Shown: positions 35,545 to 46,590 of the stretch, in pieces
Position numbering within the stretch: the stretch's first letter is position 1
Layout: every line of letters begins with the position of its first letter
Assembly (NCBI GenBank): GCA_019454045.1
Contig: SKCR01017977.1
Location: 1 to 64,000 of the forward strand
Direction: 5' to 3'
From: Zanthoxylum bungeanum
Lineage: Eukaryota > Streptophyta > Magnoliopsida > Sapindales > Rutaceae
DNA: 64,000 nucleotides
The notes under the pieces: model-generated
Seen by the model: the letters and a program-made list of their open reading frames with translations, nothing else
What the model was told of the DNA's origin: nothing
Databases searched by the model: none
Made by a program: the position numbers and the translations under genes

Positions 35545-37297
35545 CTCCTTAAATCGTGACCACTATCTGAACCACCAGCTTCCACTTCTCTTTAAGAGAT
35601 CGGCTCAGGGGACTTTGTTAGAAAACTTCTCAAAGGTCTTGAGGAAGTTATGTTTTTAATGAGAGCTTCTCTTAGAATGACCCTCAAAAAGTTGTAAGAA
35701 TGGCAGTAGATCCCCTGAATATAAATAAAATTTTCCTATTTTAATAACCAACTTGTTCATCATTCTTGTTTATTATTTGGATGGGAAAAGCATGTTTGAT
35801 ATTCTCGAGAGGGGAAAAACATGTTTGATATTCTCGAGAGATACTCGTAATCAGGACTCGTAAAGAGACAATGATCAAACAGAAAGAGCACGAACCCCCG
35901 TGACCCACCATTACCTGGTGTCGTTATCAAACCTTCGGGGCGGAGCATCGCTGCCCAGAGACATGCATTTACAATAAGTATGGCATGAAGACTTGTGTCG
36001 CATTCGGCACCTCGGGGCAACCATAGCACATTTGGTGGGAGGGCCAGCATGGCGTTTGCACCCCCAGACAACAGTAACACGTATGGAAGGAAAGCAACTC
36101 AGATACTACGGTACCATTGGGTCAGCATAGCACGAGGAAGACCTAAGAGCCTCTGTGGCACTTGCGACCTCGGGATATGCCTAGCACGAGGAGGGAGAAT
36201 GCCCTCGTGGCATTGGCCATTCCCTTTTGGATCCTCTAGGTGCATATCACGGGAAAGGTTAGGAGACCTCTGTGGCATTTGCTGCATAGGGGCCCGCCTA
36301 GCATGAGAAGAGTCTCATGGCGTTGGCCGCCCCCTCGATCCGTAGCTCAGTTTGTCGGTACATTGGATTGTAAGGTTCAAAATTGTTGTTTTGGGTGGCC
36401 TAGGGCAGGACGCTGTCTTGGGTGCCTATGTTGTTTATCTTTTTTCGAGTCGATCCCGGGGTATGTGATATATCACCCCCGTTATGCATAGTCTTGTCTT
36501 TGTCTGTTTTTGTTTTATCAAGAACTTGGCGCGAGACGTCGTTACTATGCTCCTTAGGGGTCATCGGAGGTCAAAGATTTTATATCTTTGGCTAAACCCT
36601 TGGTGGGATTGTTGGGAATCTCGGCTCGGGGCTGGGTTGCATCCCGCCGAGGCATTATATATTAGCTGGCATGGGGTCAGAGCATCTCTTATATGGCCGA
36701 GCATTGATTGGTACAAGGAAGAGATATTCTCTTGTGACCAAATATTATTACAAGTTCGGGGCTAGGTTACGTCCCACCGAGGCCTCTATTCGAGATTACA
36801 GGCTCGGGGCTGGGTTACGTCCCACAGAGGCCTCTGTTCGAGATTACAGGCTCGGGGTTGGGTTACGTCCCGCCAAGGCCTCTGTTCGAGATTCTCGGAG
36901 CTGGGTTACGTCCCGCCGAGGCCTTTGATTGAGGCTATTGACTCTGGGTGGGTGGTGTCCCACCGAGACTCTATTGTGTTAGATGGCAGGGGGTGAGAGC
37001 ATCTCCACCATGGCCAAATGTCGATTGACACAAAGAGGAACATTCCCTTCCAGCCGAGGGTTGTGGACAGTTCGTGATAGTCCGGACCGTTTGATTAGGA
37101 TAGGTGGTTCGGATGGGCTCTATGTGCAGCAGATATTTAACCTTGCTAGTTGAATTTCGAATGAACGAACGAGATGGAGAAACTGTTCAGATGGTTTGAA
37201 ATGAATAATTCGGGGGCGAGATTCAGATCCGAAGCCAGTTTTATCTTACCCCACTATTATAGTTCATAATACCAACTCGTCGACTCGTTGATACCAA
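35545..37297 (+). other. G1 3' region and start of its 3' LTR
   Basis: After the pol stop there is no protein domain. A 29-bp unit with CATGTTTGATATTCTCGAGAG is doubled at about 35,783-35,840. GC-rich text with repeated CCTCTGTGGCA and TAGCACGAGGA words fills 36,000-36,330. The LTR start cannot be placed. Open frames at 35,995-36,306 and 36,484-36,928 match no family I know and overlap repeats. The TSD ACCAA (37,293-37,297) ends the segment. Confidence 0.5.
36755..36925 (+). repeat. 48-bp tandem repeat, about four units
   Basis: The units start near 36,755, 36,803, 36,851 and 36,894 and share CTCGGGGCTGGGTTACGTCC followed by GAGGCCTCTGTTCGAGATTA. More diverged copies occur near 36,613 and 36,934. 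Tandem repeats of this kind are common in 3' regions and LTRs of Tat elements. Confidence 0.8.
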
Positions 37298-39684
37298 TTT
37301 TAGTCTCTAAGACATGCCACAAGATCTTAAATGTGATTATATGTGTGAAATAACAAGAAAAGTGGCGGAATCACTTACATTGTTAAATGGAGAAATTTCA
37401 AAAATTTCCTCTTTGGATGAAGCTCCAAGCTTCTTGTTGTATTGTTTGTTCCTTGGGTGAGTTTCCCTATCACCTAATTTGACTCCTCCAAGTGCTAGCT
37501 TTGTTGAAATTTTGAAGCAAAATTTCATAATGAATAAGAGAAGAAATCGGCAATGTGGAGAAGAAGAAAGGAGAGTGTGTTGTTTCCAAAACTTGGTAGG
37601 TGTGTGTTAAATGATGCATTAAATTAAAGCCAACTACTTACATCAACAATAGACATTTGATGTAAGTCATGTGGTCCCACCACATTTTAAATTCAAAATT
37701 TGAGTTGGCTTACTCAACACACAAATTGACTTGGGTCCACCAAAGTCACGGGCAATTTTATCGGTTTCGTTTAATTCCGATTAAACGAATTTTTCGTCGC
37801 TCCATAATTAAATCCAATTTAATTAAATAATTATGCCTCGCAAAATTATTACGATAGTCGCTTTCGAATTAATTCTAAATTAATTCGTTCGCCCGAATTA
37901 AAATCTCATTTTAATTTCGTATTGAAATCCGATTTCAATTAATATATTCGATATATTATTTTAGCCACAAATAAATAAATTAAATAGAAAAATTCAATTT
38001 AACTATTAAATTTATTTTATCGATTAATTCTAAATTAATCGCGTTCTCTCATATACGAAGTTAATCCCAGATTAATTCTTACCGCAATTAATCCTAGATT
38101 AATTTTCTCTCTCTTAATTAATCACAGATTAATTCTATCTGAGTCAAATGTCATTGGTGAATCTTTGGGAAGCGACCCAAGAGATTCCTGGATATGTTGG
38201 CAGTAAATATGGTTATCGGACTATCCGAACATGTGCGTACCCTGTACCATGTTCTCACCGATTTAAAAGACATGGTTGGCTTCTAGCAAATAACCATGCC
38301 TACCCAACTTTCTAGAAATATTCGCCAAGGAATATTGTATGTATCATGCGTAGTAATATTAATATTATGTAATCCGTAATACGATCCAGTATCGGATGTC
38401 ACATGCTAGGCCTATGGCTGGCTCTGTGCTGCCCCGTACGAAGCATATATTGGATCCCGAGTAACTAATCTCTGTAATCGGGAAGTCATAACCTAGTCAT
38501 ACTATCCAGATAGCTGCATCTTTTAAAGTACTAGTTCCGTATCCTGTGTGACCATCATCTCCATATGACTGAAGCGATACTCCCATCTTGACATCACATC
38601 AATACACTGAGATTCTCAGTAAACCCAATACAGGCGTACACAGAACCTGTTAAAGCTTCAGACGACTAAGGATGGCAACGGGCCGGGCTCGGGCCGGGCT
38701 TATCAAAGCCCGGCCCGGGCCCGTACTATCATCGGGCCGGGCCGGGTAGGCCGGTCGGGCTCGGGCCGGGCTCGGGCCGGGTCCGGGCCTGATTTTTTAA
38801 TTATAAATAATATTATTTTAAGCTCGGATTCGATTTTTTTATTATAAAAAATTATAAATATAAAAAATTTATTATAAAAATATATATATTTTATGAATTA
38901 AAATATTTATTTATTTATTTTAAGCATGGATCAGATTTTTTTATTATAAAAAATTATAAATATAAAAAATTTATTATAAAAATTTATATATTTTATAAAT
39001 TAAATATTTATTTATTTATTTTAAGCCCGGCCGGGCCGGGCTCGGGCTTTTTGGGTGAAGCCCGGCCCGGGCCCGTGTTACCCGGGCCGGGCCAAAGCCC
39101 GCCGGACCGGGTCGGGCCTTACCGGGCCGGGCCGGGCTTCGGGCTTTTGCCACCCCTACAGACGACCAATACTAAAGTAAACTGATTGTCGCAAGTAATA
39201 GCGACGTAAGCCTCAGGTTAAAGATCACATACACCTACCCTGATTCGGATTCCCATAGACACATAGTCATACTACTAATGGGATTCCGAGTGGGTCTATC
39301 TAGAGTGAACTATTCCCGGTCCAACGGCTAACAGAACCTCTTATTACACTTGCATAAGTATCCAATACTTAAATATATGATAACTATGTCGTTAAGCTTC
39401 CATAACGCGCACAAGTGTAATACTAGTCTATTCCGCATTATTAATGTCCAGTCTCGATAATACTTCGACTATGGATATTTAATGATTAAACCGTTCGTGG
39501 ATTAATATTGTCTCATATCTTATTAAACTGATTTAACCATATGGACTTTTATCATTAATATATATCCAAGTAATCTAATTACAATAATGATAAAATAGCA
39601 ATTTCCTGTTGTCACAAAGAAAATTTGTACAAAAACACAATGTTATTTACAAATAGTGATGCTATGGGTTAAAATTGTCCAACA
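37298..39684 (-). repeat. Copia C left LTR, carrying MITE-3
   Basis: It aligns with 46,591-48,481 except for a 492-bp MITE. Its first bases are TTTTAGTC where the family has TGTTAGTC, and it ends AAAATTGTCCAACA. The ACCAA before it and after it shows it once stood as a solo LTR or as the 3' LTR of this insertion. Confidence 0.85.
38667..39158. mobile_element. MITE-3, hAT-like, 492 bp
   Basis: The perfect 8-bp TSD CAGACGAC lies at 38,659-38,666 and 39,159-39,166. The ends TAAGGATGGCAACGGGCC and GGGCTTTTGCCACCCCTA form the inverted repeat. Both arms are long runs of GGGCCGGGCTC and the centre is A/T only, with a duplicated TTATAAAAAATTATAAATA text. It is absent from the right LTR, so it came after the LTRs separated. 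Confidence 0.9.
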
Positions 39685-40553
39685 ACCAAGACCTAGGGGG
39701 AAAATTTTGATAGTGATTTTTGGGGCTTCAGGATCCCAGCAGAGCAATGAGGGTATAAAAGGAATTTATGTTTCAAAGGTTATGAAGGCAGATGGTCGGG
39801 TCGGTTCTTTCTCGGATTCGACCCGACCTAACTGCCCAACAGTTGATATTAATCGTATGATCCTGGTCGGGAGGTTGGAGTCTGGCATAGGGACTCATAT
39901 TCTCCAAAAAAGGCGTGAAGTAACGGGAGTATGCGGCTAGTTAATCTTCTGACACCAGATAGCGTGTGGTAGTGGCCAAACGTAGCATGGTTTAATGAGA
40001 TATATGTGTCAAAAGGCAGGTGAGTCAGATCGTAGGGTGCCTGTTCAAAGAGTAGATGAGGGAAAGAACCTTGACATTAATGGCGGAAATTATGTGGCTG
40101 ATATCACGAGATTGATGTAATAGTGTAGATTGTCCTAGCATATAAAAGGCTTGGGAATTCGTTGTAAAGGGCTGGGAAAAAATTGATTTACGCATAACTT
40201 GTAACAGAGAGCTAAAAGCTTAAGTATAAATGTGAGGTTGTAAGAGGTCGGTCAACCAAACTCTATAGATAGGTAGGTCGGTCATACCCGACCATGTTTT
40301 AAAAGTTCCATTTTTCCTTATGTCTGTGAACGTAGGTTTGACCATTTCCGCCAAACCACATTAAATCCTTTGTTTGTTGTGTTTTCTCTTATTTCTTGCT
40401 AAGTTTGCATTTGGTCCCCAACCTAAAAAAAATTCACAGTTGATGAGAGATTGTTTGAGGAGTGTTCTTCCAAAACTAACCCTGGAACGAAAACTGACCG
40501 TCAACAAAAATAGAGTTTATGTAAATTTGAAGGTTTAATGGAAGAAATAAGAT
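39685..40553 (+). repeat. Duplicate of the copia C right flank (G1 LTR end plus host DNA)
   Basis: This 869-bp block matches 48,482-49,376. It starts with the TSD ACCAA, covers the end of the G1 3' LTR (with GCATATAAAAGGCTTGG) and goes about 48 bp past the LTR end into host DNA (GTAAATTTGAAGG). It then breaks at AATAAGAT and joins the 3' end of copia C pol. It lacks one 30-bp AGGTCGGTC unit found in the other copy. Confidence 0.85.
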
Positions 40554-41970
40554 AAAATCACTGATGCCACGATGTATGATCTCAAGAATTAGATGAAATA
40601 TTCAAAGTACATGCTTGGATGGTTGATGAGACCGTGGTTCCTTAGCCTGTGCGATAGCCTCATTATTGTCATAATACAAAGGTACGGGCTCAGCTGCTAA
40701 CAGAACTACTCCTAATCCAATTAGGGATTTACGGATCCAAACTGCTTCTTTTGCTGCCTCAGCTGAAGCAATATATTCTGCTTCTATTGTTGAATCAGCA
40801 ACAGTCTCTTGCTTAGAAGATTTCCAACTCATTGCTCCGTTGTTTAAACAAAATATGTATCCTGATTGCGACTTATAGTAATCTTTATCGGTTTGGAAAC
40901 TTACATCGGTGAACCCAGTCACCTCAAGTTCTCCTTCCCAATAGACTAAGAAAGCATCTTTAGTTCGTCTAAGATACTTAAAGATGTTTTTTACAGCAAT
41001 CCAGTGACCATCACCTGGATAGGCCTGATAGCGACTACACATGCTCAAAGCATATGAGACATCAGGTCGCGTAGATATCATAGCGTACATGATCGATCTG
41101 ACTGCTGAAGCATACGGGATCTGAATCATTGCATCTCTCTCATATTGAGTTTTAGGACATATATCCTTCGATAGAGAGACGCCATGTGACACCGGAAGCA
41201 GCCTCATCTTGGACTGATCCATGTTGAATCTCTTCAACACTTTGTCAATGTACGAGCTCTGGGAGAGTGCCAGCAGCTTTCTAGATCTATCCCGGTAGAT
41301 CCTTATTCCTAGAATAAATGCTGCATCTCCCAGGTCTTTCATAGAGAATTTTAATGAAAGTCAAGCCTTCACCGATTGTAGCATGGGAATGTCATTTCCA
41401 AGAAGCAATACATCATCAATGAATAGGACAATGAATGTCAGTGCGCTCTCACTAACCTTCTTATATACATAAGAATCATCTTCATTTTGAATGAAACCAT
41501 ATTCTTTTATGATCTCATCAAAACGATGGTTCCAAGAACGCGATGCTTGCTTTAATCCATAAATGGATCGATTTAACTTGAAAACCTTGTTTGCATGTCT
41601 TAGTACGACAAAACCATCAATTTATTGCATATAAACATCCTCCAAAAGGTTTCCGTTAAGGAAAGCGGTTTTGACATCCATCTGTCATATTTCATAATCA
41701 AAATATGCAGCAATCGCAAGCATTATCCGAATGAATTTAATCATGGCAACGGGTGAAAAGTTTTCTTCGTAATCGACACCATGTCGTTGACGATATCCTT
41801 TAGCTACAAGCATAGCTTTGTATGTTTGTATGTTGCCTACCATGTCTCTCTTCTTTTTGAAGATCCATTTACAACCAATAGGTTTAATGCCTTCTGGTAC
41901 ATCAACCAGTGTCCAAACTTGGTTGGTATACATGGAATCCATTTCGGACTTCATGGCTTCTTGCCATAAA
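40554..41970 (-). pseudogene. Copia C reverse transcriptase and RNase H
   Basis: The frame at 41,685-41,954 holds the RT start (GCKWIFKKKRDMVGNIQTYK). After stops, RSIYGLKQ and the catalytic box FIDDVLL follow at about 41,420; family members have YVDD. The frame at 40,602-41,342 (246 codons) covers RT thumb and RNase H (MKDLGDAAFILGI, TGFTDVSFQTDKD, STIEAEYIASAEAAKE). The last part of pol and the polypurine tract are lost at the 40,553 junction. Confidence 0.85.
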
Positions 41971-42139
41971 GCGGAGTCGATACCTTGTATTGCTTCCTCA
42001 TACGTAGCCGATTCATCTTCCTTAATAAGATTAATGTCTACATTAGGTGATATCAGAAACTCATACCTCTCAGGTTGTTTTCTGAGTCTCTCCGACTTAC
42101 GCGGTTCCTGTGTATCAGAAGATTATGGAACAGCCTCAT

Positions 42140-42985
42140 CCATGATGGACTGTTCTTGTTCCATGAGGGGGCCAGTGCCAGGAACAGTATCACTCCAATT
42201 TTCATCGAGTTCTATTTTCCTCTCACTTACCACTGCATTCATGAATTCCTTTTCTAGGAAAACCGCATGAAGAGCAACACATATTTGTTCTCTTGTGGGT
42301 TGTAGAAATAATATCATTTTGTTTCCTTAGCATAACCTACAAATAGGCACTTATCTGATTTGGGTTCTAGTTTGGTACTATCCAAACGTTTAACATATGC
42401 CCAGCATCCCCAAATCTTCAGGAATAAGAAACATGATTTCTTTCCTGTCCATATCTCATATGGAGTATGTTCAACAGACTTGGACATAACCTTATTCAAA
42501 ATAAGTATTGTATTGTTTAATGGGTATCCCCAGAAGGAAATCGGTAGCTCTGTGCGACTCAACATTGACCTTACCATGTCCAATAAAGTTCAGTTTCTCC
42601 GTTCGGACATATCGTTCAATTGAGGTGTTCCGGGAGGAGTCCAATGTGAAAGAATACCATATTCTTTCAAGTAATCTTGAAACTCTTTGAATTTCTCAAA
42701 AGTTTCCGACTTGTGTTTCATAAGATACACATAACCATAACGTGATTTATCATCCGTAAAGGTTACGAAGTATTCATATCCACCTCTAGCCTGGCTACAC
42801 ATGGGCCCACATACGTCACTATAAACGAAGGCTAACAGCTCGGTGGCACATACACCTTTACCACTAAAAGGTGTTTTAGGAATTTTACCTAACAAACAAG
42901 ATTCGCAGACATCATATGAATTAGGATCAAATCCGTCCAAGTATTCATTCTTCGAAAGTGTGGATATACGAGTTTTGTTAATGTG
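42140..42985 (-). pseudogene. Copia C integrase with a 28-codon deletion
   Basis: The frame at 42,590-42,940 reads CESCLLGKIPKTPFSGKG, SDVCGPMCSQARGGYEYF, then KFKEFQDYLKEYGILSHW. In copia B, 84 bp containing DRRGEYL lie between KEF and QDYL. Here that text is gone, in frame, and with it the second catalytic aspartate. The 7-base repeat GAAACTC flanks the lost segment in copia B. The later part (42,314-42,583) reads MDMVRSMLSRTELPISFW and ends in the usual YAKETK tail. Confidence 0.85.
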
Positions 42986-43903
42986 TCACAGACGACAATG
43001 CCACAAATAAGTCTCATCCATTTTACTCAATTTGAGCCTTTTGTTTGTCATGTTATATGTTTGAGATTCGTTTATATTCAAAAAATAAAGACCATTATTC
43101 ACATCTACTGTACATATCAAAATATCATCTTTATAAATAAAACACTCAGCGTTCCTGAATACAAAGGTATACCTGCATCGGGTTAAACTAGATACAAAGA
43201 TAATATTCTTAGTCAAACTAGGTACAAAATAACAATCGTCTAATGTAAGTACATGCCTTGAGGGCAGATTCAAAACATATGTGTCAACGGCCAAAACAGC
43301 GACTCTCGTACCATTTCTGACTCGCATGTCGATATCCCCTGAAGCCAGTCTCCTGCTAATCTGTAGATTCTGCACATAAGTACATATATGAGTACTACAT
43401 CCAGTATCAAAAATCCAATTTTTAAAACTAGTAGTAGACATGTTTATTTCAATAACAAACATACCTGAAGCTAGGGCCTTGCCCGCCTTCGCTTCCTTCA
43501 AGTCCTCCTTGAACTTATGGCAGTCACGCTTCCAATGACCCCATTTGCCACAGTGTAGGTAGACGTCTTGGGATTTGTCCTTTGTCTTCCCAGAAGACTG
43601 TGATGATTGAGCCTTGCACTTCTTCTTCTTCTTTTTCACACCCCTATAAGTCTTCGGCCAAGCCTTGGCCTTCTTAGATGTCGAAGTAAGATGCGCCTCG
43701 CGCTTCTTGCCTTTCAGAAGCTCTGGCTCTACCTCTTTTAGCATAGCCATTAACTCTCCAAGAGTTTTCTCTTGGTTCATCATATTATAGCTCATGACGA
43801 ACCCGCCCCAGCAGTCGGGCAGAGACTGTAAGATCAAATCTATGGAAGTCTCGGCCTCGAAGGTAATGCCCAGCTGACCCAGCTGTTCGATGTCAACAAT
43901 CAT
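42986..43903 (-). pseudogene. Copia C gag C-terminus, protease and pre-integrase
   Basis: An open minus frame of 305 codons covers the end of gag (LILQSLPDCWGGF), a lysine-rich stretch, a knuckle (YLHCGKWGHWKRDC; first cysteine replaced), the protease active site DTGCSTH, and the pre-integrase end YLWHCRL. It is the best preserved coding part of the family here. It lacks the gag N-terminus, which continues in another frame at 43,904-44,310. Confidence 0.8.
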
Positions 43904-44310
43904 CTACAACACGTAGTGTTCGACAGATGTACCCTCTGACATACAAGAGTGAAAGAGCTTCTTCTGCAACTCATACTTCTGAAATCTAAGATTAGATCTA
44001 TGAAGATCCTTCAACTTCAACATCATCGCATAAGGATCCAATCCCTTGTTCTGATGATGAAACTGAGGAGTCATTGTAGCAAGCATAACGGATTGAGCAG
44101 TAAAGTTATCATCACGGTGAGTCTTCCAAAGCTCATGCTCTATTGGCCGCTCAAGTCCGCGCTCAGGCCCGAGAGGTCTCTCTATTACATAGCAAGCAAC
44201 TTCTCAGCTCCCGGGACTATCATGAGGTTCATCTCCAAGTCTGGAAAATTTACGCCGTTAAAGACATTCTCACCCATGATTATGTCTCTAACGCTTATCT
44301 TTCCAGCCAT
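43904..44310 (-). pseudogene. Copia C gag N-terminus
   Basis: The ATG at 44,308-44,310 starts MAGKISVRD, which aligns with the broken starts of copia A and B. The frame is lost after MNLMIVPGAEKLL and resumes as MLATMTPQFHHQNKGLDPY and EGTSVEHYVL before the next frame at 43,903. Confidence 0.7.
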
Positions 44311-46576
44311 TTTGATTGCTATAGTCCAACTATCAAATCAAATGTTTCGGGTACACTCAAATGCAATGGTTACTATAGTCTAACTATATAATCAACTACA
44401 AATGGAGTAGTGTTGAGTACAGTCTAACTGTTCAAAGAAAACAATAAATGAATAATATTAGTCCAACTAATATATATAATAACGAGAAATAATAATAATA
44501 GAGTGCGCATATTAGCGAGTTTTAAATGAAATTGTAAATTTAATAATAGCCTCCCACTTATTTTCGGCGAGCCTCTAACCCTCCGTTGAGTACTCGAGAA
44601 ACCTAGTTTCCTAGTGGGCTAGGATCCCGTTAAATAATACACAACTTTGACTTTAGCCAACAAATTGTATGATAATTAACTAGGTAGATCTCTAAGATCA
44701 ATTGGATCTCATCCAATTCCTAGATCCAGTAGGTGGACATCCAAGTCCGAAACATATATCTAATATATTTCCTAACATGTTTCCTCTGAATCAACTAAGC
44801 CTTGGATTTGGCTCAACAAGCTTAATGATTCCAGTTAAGCGCGATCCATTGACAGTGGGAAAGCTTCGTAATCCACGTCGATGAACAAGAGTGACCTTGA
44901 CTTTGGCCAACAAGTCACAACTGCCCAAGACATGAGATATTAACAAAGCTTTCATGGTTCAAACACATCCGCGATAGACAATGATCTTGACTTTGGCCAA
45001 CAAATCAAAGCCAATCTTGGATCTTGAGAGAGAACCACTCAATGGAAGGAAACACTTAATATTAAATATGAGGGCGTTTTCGTAAATTGGCAACCAACTT
45101 ATTATCTTTGATTATGTCTCATCAGACACCCTTAAACATGCATTCTAAAAGCACAATAAGGCGTGATAAATATAATAATGATATGCGGATGGATATTCAT
45201 ATACATTTTGTTCCTAGAACAAATCTCTCTCTTTTCTTTTCTTCTCTCCCGCTAGTACTTTACATTCTTCTATTTACCCAATTACATAACACTATAAGAA
45301 ACCTCATTTACATTGAGGGGAATTGGTGAGAAGAGAAATACAATGAGAATAAGAGGTGATAGGCTGGACACGCAGGTCCAATTTCAAATAAATACAATAT
45401 TTACAACAATTTCCAAAATTTCCCACACCCATCTAATATCCATCCGATATATATTATTCAAAAAAATACATCCAAGCATTCACACATAGCATGTTGTCAA
45501 TCAATGTAATCCAATTAATTAATTCTTCAATTAATGACCATCCAATGTTCATACAACGATTTGATTTGCGCGAGTCCAACTCATTTAAGAATAAATACTC
45601 AAAGTAAGTATTCTTGAATTATATCGAACTACAATATTAAATATAATTTAAATTGTATTCAATACTAATTCAAGTTTAATTCCAAATTAAACAATTACAC
45701 TTATTCTATTATAATAATGCCATTTTAGACTTGGATTCCAAATCCAATTCAAATGGTCTCAAATGCCCATTTAGCATCCAATGCCAATTCTATTAGGTCC
45801 AATGAGCTTTAATTAATTCTTTAGGCATGGACTTTTGACCATTATGGATCAAACCCATAATGCATTGGCCCATTTATGAATCACCATATGCCATAAATTA
45901 ATTTTGGCCCATTAGACCCAATTAGATTATTAAAGGCCCAAAAGTCATATTTTGGACTTTTATGGAAATAGTTTAGGCCCAATTGGATCCAACTCAATTG
46001 TCCACAACCAAACATGGCCCAACTAAGCCCATTAATCCAAATATAACCAAATTAGCCTATTTAGTATTTTAGGGACTAATTTTCATTAATACAATATTCC
46101 AAATATAACATTAATCCATTTTAAGTGTAATTAACATAACTAATTAATTAATCTAACATTTCGAAAATATTAATTAATCTAATTAATCATGTTTATCATT
46201 CCAATTCATGTCCAACACAAATTGAAGCAAAATCAAGTCTCCAACAAACATGCTAACTCACGGTAATGACAAGAAATTAATATCCAATTTGATTCCAATC
46301 CAATTAAATCAACATTCAACATATATATCATGCAATTAACACATCCAAGTGTCAAAATTTAAAAATCACCATGAGTTACACTATGGTATTATTCAGCCAA
46401 TATAGGGAAATTAGGGAAATTTGATCCAATCAATTTTTCAACAATCCAACAATGTACAACTCCAAGTTATCATCATCTAACATCAACCAATACCTCAATT
46501 TTGAATTTTCATGCTCCAAGCAAAAATTCATAATTAAAGTTTATAAACCCTAGTTTTCAAAATCATATTTAGTAAG
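44311..46576 (-). other. Copia C untranslated leader
   Basis: This is colinear with the leaders of copia A and B. TTGGCCAA-type motifs lie near 44,646, 44,896 and 44,986; the GGCCCA-rich stretch lies at about 45,740-46,060. The primer site next to the LTR has decayed (GCTTATGATACCA at 46,577-46,589 against GCTCTGATACCA). No gene is seen. Confidence 0.6.
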
Positions 46577-46590
46577 GCTTATGATACCAT

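Noticed and set aside
35995..36928. Several GC-rich open frames (83-103 codons)
   Set aside because: They lie in the 3' region and tandem repeats of G1, overlap each other on both strands and match no family.
37285..37300. A second primer binding site (TTGATACCA) beside the left copia C LTR
   Set aside because: The resemblance to GATACCA comes from the TSD ACCAA and flanking G1 text; the upstream GCTCT part is absent.
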